Positions 36,930-45,065 of a DNA stretch of 64,000 nt are shown piece after piece. The DNA comes from Quadrisphaera granulorum. GTDB taxonomy: Bacteria > Actinomycetota > Actinomycetes > Actinomycetales > Quadrisphaeraceae. How positions within the stretch are numbered: the stretch's first letter is position 1; each line of letters opens with the position of its first letter. Where the stretch lies: positions 51,819-115,818 of the forward strand of contig NZ_QGDQ01000015.1 in assembly GCF_003149145.1 (NCBI RefSeq), read 5' to 3'. Made by a program: the position numbers and the translations under genes. The notes under the pieces are model-generated. The model was given only the letters and a program-made list of their open reading frames with translations. It was not told the DNA's origin and ran no database searches.

Positions 36930-38528
36930 GTGGCGACGACGACCCAACCTTCAGGATCCACCGACACGACCGCGGCCCACGACCTCAACGAGTTCGGGTA
37001 CGGCCAGGACCTGCACCGCTCGATCGGGACCTACGCCTCCTTCGCCGCGGGGTTCTCGTTCGTCTCGATCCTCACCACGATCTTCCAGCTCTTCGGGTTC
37101 GGCTTCAGCTTCGGCGGGCCCACCTTCTTCTGGACCTGGCCCGCGGTCTTCCTTGGGCAGCTGCTCGTCGCGCTGTGCTTCGCCGAGCTGGCGGCGCGCT
37201 ACCCGCTCTCAGGCGCCATCTACCAGTGGGCCCGGCGGCTGGGCGGCAGCACCGTCGGCTGGTTCGCCGGCTGGACGATGATCATCGCGCAGATCGTCAC
37301 CGTCGCTGCGGCCGCGATCGCCATGCAGGCCGTCCTCCCGGCCATCTGGTCCGGGTTCCAGGTGGTCGGCGGCGACCCCTCCATCGCCAGCCTCACCGGT
37401 GCCACCAACGCGATCCTGTTGGGCCTCGTGGTGCTCACGATCACCACGCTCATCAACTCGGTGGCCGTGCGCGTCATGGCGGTGGTCAACGCCGTCGGTG
37501 TGACCGCCGAGCTCATCGGCGTCGTCCTCCTCATCGTGGCGCTGTTCTCGACCTCCGTGCGCGGGCCGGGCATCGTGCTAGACACCAGCGGCGTGACGAG
37601 CTTCAGCGCCCTGTTGGCGGCCGGGCTCATGGCCGGTTACGTGCTCGTCGGCTTCGACTCGGCGGGCGAGCTCGCGGAGGAGACGCATAACCCGCGCCGC
37701 ACCACCCCGAAGACCATCCTGCGAGCCCTCATCGTCTCCGGGATCGGCGGTGCGCTGATCCTCCTCGGGGCACTCATGGCCGCTCCCACGCTTGATGACG
37801 AGCTCAGCGGAGGCGGCCTCGCCTACGTCGTGACCAGCCGCCTCGGTGACGTCTGGGGTCGCGTCTTCCTGGCCGATGTCGTGCTTGCGGCGTTCGTCTG
37901 CACGCTCGCGATTCAGACCGCGACCACGCGGATGATCTTCTCGATGTCGCGCGACGAGGTGCTGCCCTTCTCCCGCAAGCTGCGCACCGTGTCGGCCCGC
38001 GGCGCGACCGTCCACGCCTCCGTGCTCGTCGGGGTCGGGGCCGCAGCCCTGCTGCTCGTCAACCTCGGCCACGCGGGCGTCTTCACCGCCCTCACGAGCA
38101 CGTGCATCGTGCTCCTGTACATCGCCTACCTGTGCGTGACCGCCCCCATGCTCTACCGGCGGCTCAAGGGCTGGCCGAAGGAGCTGGGGCCGCAGCAGGA
38201 CGAGCTGGGCAAGCCCGTCTTCAGCCTCGGGCGCTGGGGCCTGCCGATCAACGTGCTCGCCGTCCTGTGGGGTCTGGCGATGGCCATCAACCTGGTCTGG
38301 CCCCGCCAGGAGGTGTACGACCCGGAGGGCACCAGCCCGGTGCTCCAGTACTTCGGCGTCATCTTCGTCGCGCTGACCGCCATCGGTGGGTACGTCGCCT
38401 TCACCGTCAAGAAGAAGGCCTACCGCGCCGCCATCGCCGGTCTTCCTGGCTCGGACACCGCCGCCGCGCCACGCATCATCGACCTGACCGACAGCGCCTC
38501 CGTCGTCGACAGCGCGACCAGGCGCTGA
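36930..38528 (+). CDS. APC-family permease under guanidine riboswitch
   Basis: 532 residues with about twelve to fourteen membrane helices. FGYGQDLHRSIGTYASFAAG and ELAARYPLSGAIYQWARRLG are typical of the amino acid/choline (BAT1-like) branch of APC transporters; GYVLVGFDSAGELAEETHNP and ATTRMIFSMSRDEVLPFSR are further family motifs. GTG 36930 follows AGGAG by 6 nt. With a guanidine-I aptamer in its leader it is probably an importer of guanidine or a guanidino/urea compound; APC members with that role have been proposed. A convergent nucleotidyltransferase gene ends 60 nt downstream, with a hairpin between. Confidence 0.88.
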   Translation: MATTTQPSGSTDTTAAHDLNEFGYGQDLHRSIGTYASFAAGFSFVSILTTIFQLFGFGFSFGGPTFFWTWPAVFLGQLLVALCFAELAARYPLSGAIYQWARRLGGSTVGWFAGWTMIIAQIVTVAAAAIAMQAVLPAIWSGFQVVGGDPSIASLTGATNAILLGLVVLTITTLINSVAVRVMAVVNAVGVTAELIGVVLLIVALFSTSVRGPGIVLDTSGVTSFSALLAAGLMAGYVLVGFDSAGELAEETHNPRRTTPKTILRALIVSGIGGALILLGALMAAPTLDDELSGGGLAYVVTSRLGDVWGRVFLADVVLAAFVCTLAIQTATTRMIFSMSRDEVLPFSRKLRTVSARGATVHASVLVGVGAAALLLVNLGHAGVFTALTSTCIVLLYIAYLCVTAPMLYRRLKGWPKELGPQQDELGKPVFSLGRWGLPINVLAVLWGLAMAINLVWPRQEVYDPEGTSPVLQYFGVIFVALTAIGGYVAFTVKKKAYRAAIAGLPGSDTAAAPRIIDLTDSASVVDSATRR

Positions 38529-38550
38529 CAGCGCCCTGGGGCCGGAGTCG

Positions 38551-38578
38551 GCCCGGCCGGTCTCGCGAGCGGTCGGGC
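38551..38578. terminator. Bidirectional hairpin between convergent genes
   Basis: GCCCGGCC (38551-38558) pairs with GGTCGGGC (38571-38578), allowing one G-T pair. A second small hairpin GGCGCT/AGCGCC surrounds the permease stop (38521-38535). Both convergent genes end within 40 nt. Confidence 0.5.
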
Positions 38579-38588
38579 CGTGCCGGTC

Positions 38589-40085
38589 TCAGGGAGCGAT
38601 CTCTGCCAGTGCCGCCGGTGCCGCGGCGAGCAGGTTGGCCGCCCGGCGCTGCACCGCGGCGACCTCGCGGACGGCCTGACGGATGACGCTCCTGTCGATC
38701 GGCGAGAGCTTGTCGATGACGACGACGTCCGTCGCCGCCTCGCCGGCGTCCAGCTGCTCCAGCTGGTGACGCAGCCGAAGCCGCTGCAGTAGTTCGAAGA
38801 TCTCCACCAGCGTCGATGCCTCGACCTGCGGGAGCACCACCGTGCCGGCCGTGGCACGCAGCCGGTCGACGGTGCCCAGCGCCGGTGACCCAGCGCTGAG
38901 AGCCGACCAGCGGGCCAGGTGGACGATCGGGGTCAGGGCGTGGGCCTTGACGTCGAACGAGCCGCCACGGCCCCTCAGCACATCCCAGCCCGAGGGCAGC
39001 CTGGCGCGGGTGACCAGGGCCTGGTGCAGCAGCAGGCGCATCGCCGCCGGGTGGGTGCGCAGCTCGTGGAAGGCCTCTCGCACGCTCGGCGCCTCTGGGT
39101 CACCGACCACCGGCCGACCGTCGACGAGCAGGGAGACCAGCACCGTCCCTTTCGACGGCACAGCACCCTGGGCCTGCGACGGATCGGACAGCCACTCGCG
39201 CGCTCCGTCCCGCCACTGCGATGCCGTGCGAGAGAAGAGGCGGTGCGACGGGTTGGCCCCGTGCTCGTCGCTGGCCAGGCCCATCGAGCGGAGCTCGACC
39301 ACGACATCGGCCACCGCCGCGCGGTACGCCTCGACCTCGTCCGTGCTCAGCCCGTCATCAAGGACGACGGCGGCGTCGAGGTCGGAGCTGGGCACAGCCT
39401 CGCGCCGCCCACCGCTGCCCAGTGCCAGCCACGTGAAGCGCGAGGTGTCGAGGTCCGCGGTGCGCGCCACCACCAGCTCGATCGTGCGCCGCACGAGAGT
39501 GTCGAGCAGGCTGGAGTGCACCGCGGTCACCTGGCTGGCGGGCAGCCCTCGGCGCGTGGCGTCACGCATCACCACGGGCAGTCGCTGGGCGCGGCGTCTT
39601 AGCTCGCCCACCGACGATGCGCGCCGCAGCTGCTCGTGCAGGGAGGCGCTCGACGTGGTCGGAGACACGACGAGGTCTCGCGCGGAGATCAGTCCGCGCA
39701 GCGCGCCGTCGTCGTCGATCACCACGACGTGCTCGACGTCGGCGTCCAGCAGGCCGATGAGCGCCGCCGTCGCCGACGTGCCGAGTCGCACCACTGGCGC
39801 CGCACAGCGGGCGAGCGAAGCTGCGTCAGCGGACGATGGGCAGCCGACGGCCACCCAGGCGCGGATGTCGGCGTCCGTGAGCACCGCGAACCCGCCGCCG
39901 ATCGGCACCGCCGCACACCCCAGGCCGGCGGACGTCATCGCGGTCGCCGCCTGCGCCACCCCTGTGCTCGGAGCCAGGACCAGGGGGGCTCGAGTCAGCA
40001 CGTCGTCGACGAGCGCGTAGCTCGGCGCGCCGATCGTCGCCGTCCCCGGAGCCCATGACGAGGTGTGGGTCGCTTCCTGAGTCAC
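38589..40085 (-). CDS. CBS-domain putative nucleotidyltransferase (DUF294, GlnD-like)
   Basis: 498 residues. Two CBS motifs occupy about 25-155 (MTSAGLGCAAVPIGGGFAVL, EHVVVIDDDGALRGLISARD). The nucleotidyltransferase core follows: ALGSGGRREAVPSSDLDAAV, with the GS and DxD residues of the pol-beta fold, then the DUF294 C-terminal part (FDVKAHALTPIVHLARWSAL). Such proteins resemble the uridylyltransferase that controls PII, though the target here is unknown. GTG 40085 overlaps the gntR stop (GTGA), so it is made together with that regulator. Confidence 0.85.
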   Translation of the reverse strand: MTQEATHTSSWAPGTATIGAPSYALVDDVLTRAPLVLAPSTGVAQAATAMTSAGLGCAAVPIGGGFAVLTDADIRAWVAVGCPSSADAASLARCAAPVVRLGTSATAALIGLLDADVEHVVVIDDDGALRGLISARDLVVSPTTSSASLHEQLRRASSVGELRRRAQRLPVVMRDATRRGLPASQVTAVHSSLLDTLVRRTIELVVARTADLDTSRFTWLALGSGGRREAVPSSDLDAAVVLDDGLSTDEVEAYRAAVADVVVELRSMGLASDEHGANPSHRLFSRTASQWRDGAREWLSDPSQAQGAVPSKGTVLVSLLVDGRPVVGDPEAPSVREAFHELRTHPAAMRLLLHQALVTRARLPSGWDVLRGRGGSFDVKAHALTPIVHLARWSALSAGSPALGTVDRLRATAGTVVLPQVEASTLVEIFELLQRLRLRHQLEQLDAGEAATDVVVIDKLSPIDRSVIRQAVREVAAVQRRAANLLAAAPAALAEIAP

Positions 40086-40876
40086 CGGGTCAGACCGACG
40101 AACATCGTCGTGTGGAGGGCTGCCACGTGGCGCTCGGCGATGGCGACAGCGGCCACGGCGTCGTGGGTGCGGAGGGCGTCGACGAGGTCGGCGTGCTCGC
40201 GGTTGACGCCGTGCAGGTACTCGATCGGGTAGGGGACGAAGTAGGCGTAGAGGCGGTGCAGCGCGTCCCGGTAGGGGCCGACGAGGTGCGGCCGGTGGGC
40301 TGCCTGTGCGACACCGAGGTGGAACCGCTCGTCGGCGGCGTGGTACCCGGTCCAGTCCGTGGCGGCGCGGGCGTCTGAGACGGCCTCCTCCAGGGCTTCG
40401 ATGTCACGGGCATCGGCCTCGCGTGCGGCGAAGTGCGTGAGGCTGGTCTCCAACAGGGTGCGGACGTCGATGAGTCGATGCACCTCGGCGGAGTCGCCGC
40501 GGAAGGCGCGCACCGCGGGCAGCTCGGAGGCACCCTCGGTGTCGGCGACGAAGGTGCCACCGGAGCGTCCGCGCACCCGCCGCAGGATGCCGTCGTCGGC
40601 GAGGGAGCGCAGTGCGCGCCGAACGGTGATCTCGCTGACGCCGAGAGCTTCGGCCACCTCGGAGTCCGGGGGCAGGGCCTCGCCCACCGAGAGGAGGCCG
40701 AGGTCGATGGCCAGGCCGATCCGCCCGCGGACGGTGTCGACGGCGGACAGCCGCGTCAGGCCCGCGACGGCAGGGGCGGTGAGTGCTGGGACCGCGGGGT
40801 GCGTCTCGCCGGGGTGTGCGGAGGGCATGGACCCCATCTTGCGGGAACGTCGGACCCCTCTCGTTTTTTCGCTCAT
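40082..40876 (-). CDS. GntR-family transcriptional regulator, FadR/FCD type
   Basis: 264 residues. Winged helix-turn-helix with LPPDSEVAEALGVSEITVRR and SLADDGILRRVRGRSGGTFV; FCD ligand-binding helical domain from RLIDVRTLLETSLTHFAARE to HVAALHTTMF, containing Asp/His residues that usually bind a metal and an organic acid. It is divergent from the C-N hydrolase/permease operon and probably controls that operon and itself. The start is uncertain: ATG 40876 has a GGAGG 13 nt upstream; ATG 40837 and 40828 are also in frame. Coupled to the downstream DUF294 gene. Confidence 0.85.
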   Translation of the reverse strand: MSEKTRGVRRSRKMGSMPSAHPGETHPAVPALTAPAVAGLTRLSAVDTVRGRIGLAIDLGLLSVGEALPPDSEVAEALGVSEITVRRALRSLADDGILRRVRGRSGGTFVADTEGASELPAVRAFRGDSAEVHRLIDVRTLLETSLTHFAAREADARDIEALEEAVSDARAATDWTGYHAADERFHLGVAQAAHRPHLVGPYRDALHRLYAYFVPYPIEYLHGVNREHADLVDALRTHDAVAAVAIAERHVAALHTTMFVGLTR

Positions 40877-40900
40877 TCTGATCTATTTTCCTCCCAGGAC
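40859..40900. promoter_or_regulatory. AT-rich divergent promoter region
   Basis: A stretch rich in A and T (TCGTTTTTTCGCTCATTCTG and ATCTATTTTCC) stands out in GC-rich DNA between gntR and the hydrolase operon. It is the likely shared control region; I could not identify a GntR operator. Confidence 0.35.
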
Positions 40901-40918
40901 ACCCCTGGAGGTCACCCC

Positions 40919-41839
40919 ATGTCGCGATCACTCCGCGTCGCCGTCGCCCAGAGCCCCCCGCACCCCCTCGGTGCTGACCTGGGCGAGTTCGCCGCCCAGG
41001 TGCGCGAGCACGCGCTCGGAGGCGCTCGGCTCGTCGTTTACCCCGAGCTGCACCTCTTCGGGGCAGACGCGTACCCCGAACCGGACCGCAACGCCGCTCT
41101 CGACGCTGCAGCGGTACCGCTGGACGGGCAGCTGGTCCGCGACCTCGCGGTGATCGCCCGGGATGCGGGCGTCTGGCTGGTGCCGGGCAGCATCTGCGAG
41201 CGCGGGCCGGGCGGTGAGCTCTTCAACACCGCGCTCGTCCTGTCGCCGCGCGGAGAGGTCAGCGCCACCTACCGCAAGGTCTTCCCCTGGCGTCCCAGCG
41301 AGCCCTATGCGCCCGGCGACAGGTTCGTGGTGGCCGACGTCGACGGCGTCCGGATCGGACTCGACATCTGCTACGACGCCTGGTTCCCCGAGGTCACCCG
41401 CCACCTGGCCTGGATGGGCGCGGAAGTGGTCCTCAACGTCGTCAAGACGACGACGGCCGACAGGCCGCACGAGCTGGTGCTCGCCCGCGCCAACGCCATC
41501 GTCAACCAGGTCTTCATGGTCAGCGTGAACTGCGCGGGGCCCGTCGGGCGAGGCCGCAGCATCGTCGTGGACCCCGAGGGGGAGGTGCTCGCCGAAGCGC
41601 CCGGTGACGAGGCGACCACGCTGGACGTCGAGCTGGACCTCGACCACGTCGACCGCGTCCGTACGCACGGCACCGCAGGCGTCAACCGCATGTGGGCTCA
41701 GTTCCGCGCCGACGACGCCCCCCTGGCGCTCCCGCTCTACGGCGGTCGCATCGATCCCGCCACGTGGGAGCCGCGCGCCGCAGTCCCCGCCAGCACTGCC
41801 TCCACTCACCCTGCCGCCGAGCTCTCCACCAACCACTGA
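40919..41839 (+). CDS. Carbon-nitrogen hydrolase (nitrilase superfamily), 1
   Basis: 306 residues. The Glu-Lys-Cys triad is visible: LVVYPELHLFG, TYRKVFPWRPSEPY and LDICYDAWFPEVTRHLAW. The nitrilase fold continues to MVSVNCAGPVGRGRSIVVDP. It should hydrolyse an amide or nitrile to acid and ammonia; the substrate is unknown. GGAGGT lies 8 nt before ATG 40919. It begins an operon with an APC permease and a second hydrolase, divergent from a GntR regulator, which suggests uptake and deamidation of a nitrogen compound. Confidence 0.9.
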   Translation: MSRSLRVAVAQSPPHPLGADLGEFAAQVREHALGGARLVVYPELHLFGADAYPEPDRNAALDAAAVPLDGQLVRDLAVIARDAGVWLVPGSICERGPGGELFNTALVLSPRGEVSATYRKVFPWRPSEPYAPGDRFVVADVDGVRIGLDICYDAWFPEVTRHLAWMGAEVVLNVVKTTTADRPHELVLARANAIVNQVFMVSVNCAGPVGRGRSIVVDPEGEVLAEAPGDEATTLDVELDLDHVDRVRTHGTAGVNRMWAQFRADDAPLALPLYGGRIDPATWEPRAAVPASTASTHPAAELSTNH

Positions 41840-41847
41840 AGGAAGCC

Positions 41848-43239
41848 ATGTCCAGCACAGCTCCGACCGCCCCCGCGCTGACGCGCACGCTGCGGTTGCC
41901 GTCCCTGGTCCTGTTCGGCCTCGCCTACATGACACCGCTGATCGTCCTCGGCATCTTCGGGATCGTCGCCGAGACCACCGGTGGTGCCAGCGCGTCGGCC
42001 TACCTCGTGGCCCTGGTCGCGATGCTCTTCACCGCCTCGAGCTACGGGCGCATGGCCGCAGCCCACCCCGTTGCCGGCTCCGCCTACACCTACGTGCGCC
42101 GCACCATCGACCCGAGGGCCGGCTTCCTCGTCGGGTGGGCCGTGCTCCTCGACTACCTCTTCCTGCCGATGGTGATCTGGCTCATCGGTGGCTCCTACCT
42201 CCAGGCGCAGTTCCCCGGCGTCCCCGGCTGGATCTGGATCATCGGCTTCATCGCCGTCACCACGGTGCTCAACGTGCTCGGCATCAAGGTGGCCAACCGC
42301 GCCAACTACCTGCTCATGGCGTTCCAGGTGCTCGTCATCGTGGTGTTCGTGGGGCTGTCGATCGGCACGGTCGTCTCGGCGCAGGGTTCCGGCGGTCTGG
42401 TGAGCCCTGCCCCGTTCACCAACCCGACGGCGACACTGTCGGGTGTGACGGCCGGGGCGGCGATCGCCGCGTACTCCTTCCTCGGCTTCGACGCCGTGAC
42501 CACCTTCACCGAGGAGACGGTCGACCCCCGCAGGACGGTTCCCCGCGCGATCCTCCTCGTGGCGCTCATCGGCGGAGTGATCTTCATCGCTGTGGCCTAC
42601 ACCACGCAGCTGGTCCACCCCGGCGGGACCTTCACGGACTCCTCCTCGGCGGCCTTCGACATCGCCATCACCATCGGCGGCAACGTCTTCGGCGCCGTCT
42701 TCATCGCCGGCCTCGTGATCGCCCAGTTCGCCTCGGGTCTCGCAGCGCAGGCCTCGGCGGCGCGCCTGGTGTTCGCGATGGGACGTGACGGAGCCTTGCC
42801 GCGCCGCGTCTTCGGTGTGCTGAGCCCCCGGTTCCAGGCTCCCGTCACCAACCTCGTGCTCATCGGGGTCGTCGGGCTCGCCGCTCTCTTCCTCGACGTC
42901 GCGACGTCGACGTCGTTCATCAACTTCGGCGCCTTCTTCGCCTTCACCATGGTCAACGTCTCCGTGGTCGTCTACTACGTCCAGCAGCGCCGGCGGGGGC
43001 AGCGTCTCAATCCTGTGCTGTACGTCGTCCTGCCCGTGATCGGCGCGGCCGTGACGCTCTTCCTCCTGACCCGCCTCGACTCCACGGCGATCACCCTGGG
43101 GCTCTCGTGGCTCGCCATCGGGATCGTCGTGCTCGCGGTGGTCACCCGCGGGTTCCGCACGCTCCCGCCGGAGATCCCGGCCGACGAGGTCGAGGCCCCC
43201 GTGCCGGTCACCGCGTCATCGGGGCGCTCCTCCTCGTGA
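41848..43239 (+). CDS. APC-family amino acid/amine permease
   Basis: 463 residues with about twelve membrane helices. LVLFGLAYMTPLIVLGIFGI and GGASASAYLVALVAMLFTAS form the first helices; SYGRMAAAHPVAGSAYTYVR and GFDAVTTFTEETVDPRRTVP are typical APC motifs (PuuP/YhdG-like). AAGGAAG precedes ATG 41848 by about 4 nt. It lies 8 nt after hydrolase 1 and overlaps hydrolase 2 (GTGA), so it likely imports their common substrate. Confidence 0.9.
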   Translation: MSSTAPTAPALTRTLRLPSLVLFGLAYMTPLIVLGIFGIVAETTGGASASAYLVALVAMLFTASSYGRMAAAHPVAGSAYTYVRRTIDPRAGFLVGWAVLLDYLFLPMVIWLIGGSYLQAQFPGVPGWIWIIGFIAVTTVLNVLGIKVANRANYLLMAFQVLVIVVFVGLSIGTVVSAQGSGGLVSPAPFTNPTATLSGVTAGAAIAAYSFLGFDAVTTFTEETVDPRRTVPRAILLVALIGGVIFIAVAYTTQLVHPGGTFTDSSSAAFDIAITIGGNVFGAVFIAGLVIAQFASGLAAQASAARLVFAMGRDGALPRRVFGVLSPRFQAPVTNLVLIGVVGLAALFLDVATSTSFINFGAFFAFTMVNVSVVVYYVQQRRRGQRLNPVLYVVLPVIGAAVTLFLLTRLDSTAITLGLSWLAIGIVVLAVVTRGFRTLPPEIPADEVEAPVPVTASSGRSSS

Positions 43240-44015
43240 GGCTCGCCCTGGGGCAGCTCCGCGCTGTCGACGACGTCCCCACGAACCTCGGTCTCGTGGG
43301 CGACGTCGTCGGTCAGGCGGCCGACGCCGGTGCGGACCTCCTGCTGCTGCCGGAGTACGCCATGTACGAGCGGGCGCGCGTCGACGCCAGTTTCGGGGAG
43401 GTCGCCGAGCCCCTCGACGGCCGGTTCGGCACGGCTGTCGCGGAGCTCGCGCGCGTCCGGGCGTTGCCCGTGGTGATCGGGATGGTCGAGCGCGACCCTC
43501 GCGGGGGCCTCCCGTTCAACACCCTCGCAGCATTCGGTGCCGGCGGAGAGCTCCTGGGCAGCTACCGCAAGATCCACCTCTTCGACTCCTTCGGTTTCCG
43601 GGAGTCCGAGTGGATCGCCGCCGCACCGGAACCCCTCCCGGTCGTGGTACCGGTGGCCGAGGCCCGGGTCGGGCTGATGACCTGCTACGACCTGCGTTTC
43701 CCCGAGCTCGCGAGGGCCCTGGTCGATGACGGCGCCGACGTGCTGGCGGCGTGCTCCTCCTGGGTGCCTGGCCCACACAAGCTCCAGCACTGGGACGTCC
43801 TCGCCCGCGCCCGCGCCATCGAGAACGGCGCGGTCGTCGCGGCGGTGACGCAGGCCCAGCCGATCTCCATCGGGCGCAGCCTGGTCGTCGACCCCGATGG
43901 CACGGTCATCGCGCAGGCCGGCCTCGAGGCGCAGCTCCTCGTCGCCGACATCGACCTCGCCGTCGTGGCGAGGGCTCGCACCCGAGATCCGGGCTACCGC
44001 TCCCGGAGGCTGTGA
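43236..44015 (+). CDS. Carbon-nitrogen hydrolase (nitrilase superfamily), 2
   Basis: 259 residues. Triad: LLLPEYAMYERAR (Glu), GSYRKIHLFDSFGFRESEWI (Lys) and LMTCYDLRFPELARAL (Cys). YRKIHLFD and LRFPELAR are typical of the Nit1/Nit2/deaminated-glutathione-amidase branch; CSSWVPGPHKLQHWDVLARA agrees. Related amidases repair or use omega-amides. The start GTG 43236 overlaps the permease stop. Two different hydrolases in one operon suggest a two-step nitrogen release; this is inference. Confidence 0.9.
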   Translation: MRLALGQLRAVDDVPTNLGLVGDVVGQAADAGADLLLLPEYAMYERARVDASFGEVAEPLDGRFGTAVAELARVRALPVVIGMVERDPRGGLPFNTLAAFGAGGELLGSYRKIHLFDSFGFRESEWIAAAPEPLPVVVPVAEARVGLMTCYDLRFPELARALVDDGADVLAACSSWVPGPHKLQHWDVLARARAIENGAVVAAVTQAQPISIGRSLVVDPDGTVIAQAGLEAQLLVADIDLAVVARARTRDPGYRSRRL

Positions 44016-44042
44016 CCCGCTGGTGCGCGGGTGCTGACTCGC

Positions 44043-44702
44043 TCAGGCGGGAGCGGCCCCCTCCTGGGCAGCGACGCGCTCGGCTCCGGGAGCACCTGGG
44101 CCCAGCAGGACGGCGCTGCCGCCGCCGGCCAGCGCTGACAGGACGGCGTCGAGCGCGGTGGCGTCGCCGACCTCGCGCACGTCGACCAGCACCCGCGCAC
44201 CGGGTGCCTGCGCCGGGGGCACCTCCAGCCCCGGGGCGTCCGGCACGTAGGGCAGCGCGTCACCGAACCCGGCGACGACGGCGGCCGCGTCCAGCGCCCC
44301 CGCCGGCACCGACGAGGCACGCAGGGCGAGAGCGCCGAGTGCCTGCACCACCACGTGCTCGGCACCTGAGGGCGCGGGCGTCCCGTCGGGGATGACGGCG
44401 ACGCGCACGCCGTCGTCGTCCTCATCCACCAGCTGCGCACCTACGGTGGCGAGCGCGAGCCGCCACGCCACCGTGCGCCAGTGCGCGGGCAGGGCGAGGA
44501 GCGCGGTGTCGCCGACCTCGACGTCCAGCTCCTCCACGAGCAGGTTGGCCGTCTTCGCGACCCAGTTCTCCAGCACGCGCGCCGACAGCTCCACGCGCTC
44601 GCCGTCAGCGCCGTACCAGGTGACGCGGGGGCGGCCGGAGTCTTGCGCGCGCAGGCTTGCCAGGAGCTTCGGGACATCGACGCGGGTGCTGGGGGAGCTC
44701 AC
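44043..44702 (-). CDS. TIGR03089 family protein
   Basis: 219 residues. It resembles the N-terminal part of an AMP-binding (acyl-CoA synthetase-like) fold: VTWYGADGERVELSARVLEN, ANLLVEELDVEVGDTALLAL, PAHWRTVAWRLALATVGAQL; it ends without an adenylate-forming core, as is normal for this short actinobacterial family. Function unknown. GTG 44702 is chosen because TACCGT lies 7 nt upstream; upstream in-frame starts have no support. Confidence 0.75.
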   Translation of the reverse strand: MSSPSTRVDVPKLLASLRAQDSGRPRVTWYGADGERVELSARVLENWVAKTANLLVEELDVEVGDTALLALPAHWRTVAWRLALATVGAQLVDEDDDGVRVAVIPDGTPAPSGAEHVVVQALGALALRASSVPAGALDAAAVVAGFGDALPYVPDAPGLEVPPAQAPGARVLVDVREVGDATALDAVLSALAGGGSAVLLGPGAPGAERVAAQEGAAPA

Positions 44703-44709
44703 GACGACG

Positions 44710-44715
44710 ACGGTA
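44710..44715 (-). promoter_or_regulatory. -10 element TACCGT (leaderless)
   Basis: On the minus strand TACCGT, 7 nt, then the GTG of the TIGR03089 gene. No ribosome-binding site. Confidence 0.45.
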
Positions 44716-44820
44716 GGCCGCCGCCCTCCGAGCCCGCCTCGGCCCATCCGCCGTCCTCCTCGACGATCACTCGACAATGCCCCGACCGAGCCGCAGAACT
44801 CCTCGCCCCGCCCCCTCGGT

Positions 44821-45013
44821 GACGATCAAGGAAGTGCACGCCACAACAGCGCGTCACCTGCACACCTGCCGCTGCACCAGGTCGCAGAACGTCGCGATCG
44901 GTCCACCCAGAAGCACGGGGAGCCGATCGATCACCACGATCTGCGTGATCTTCGACGGGCAGCTCCTTGCGGGCCGCAACGACAGTGTTGTGACGCTCAC
45001 GTCCTTGATCGTC
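44821..45013. mobile_element. Short inverted-repeat element (MITE-like)
   Basis: 28-bp imperfect terminal inverted repeats: 44821-44848 (GACGATCAAGGAAGTG then CACGCCACAACA) and the complement at 44986-45013 (GACGATCAAGGACGTG then AGCGTCACAACA). Total 193 bp, without a transposase. A single related end is found at 11810. The whole lies in the divergent region between the TIGR03089 gene and the glycosylase gene; the right end is 52 nt before the latter. Target-site duplication was not evident by eye. Confidence 0.55.
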
Positions 45014-45065
45014 GAGGAGGGATGGGGGGTTCCGCGGGGGGATGTGCAGAGCGCAGGATGGGCGG

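Noticed and set aside
44849..44985. Small open frame inside the inverted-repeat element (minus strand, about 45 residues)
   Set aside because: No family features and probably chance; the element seems non-coding.
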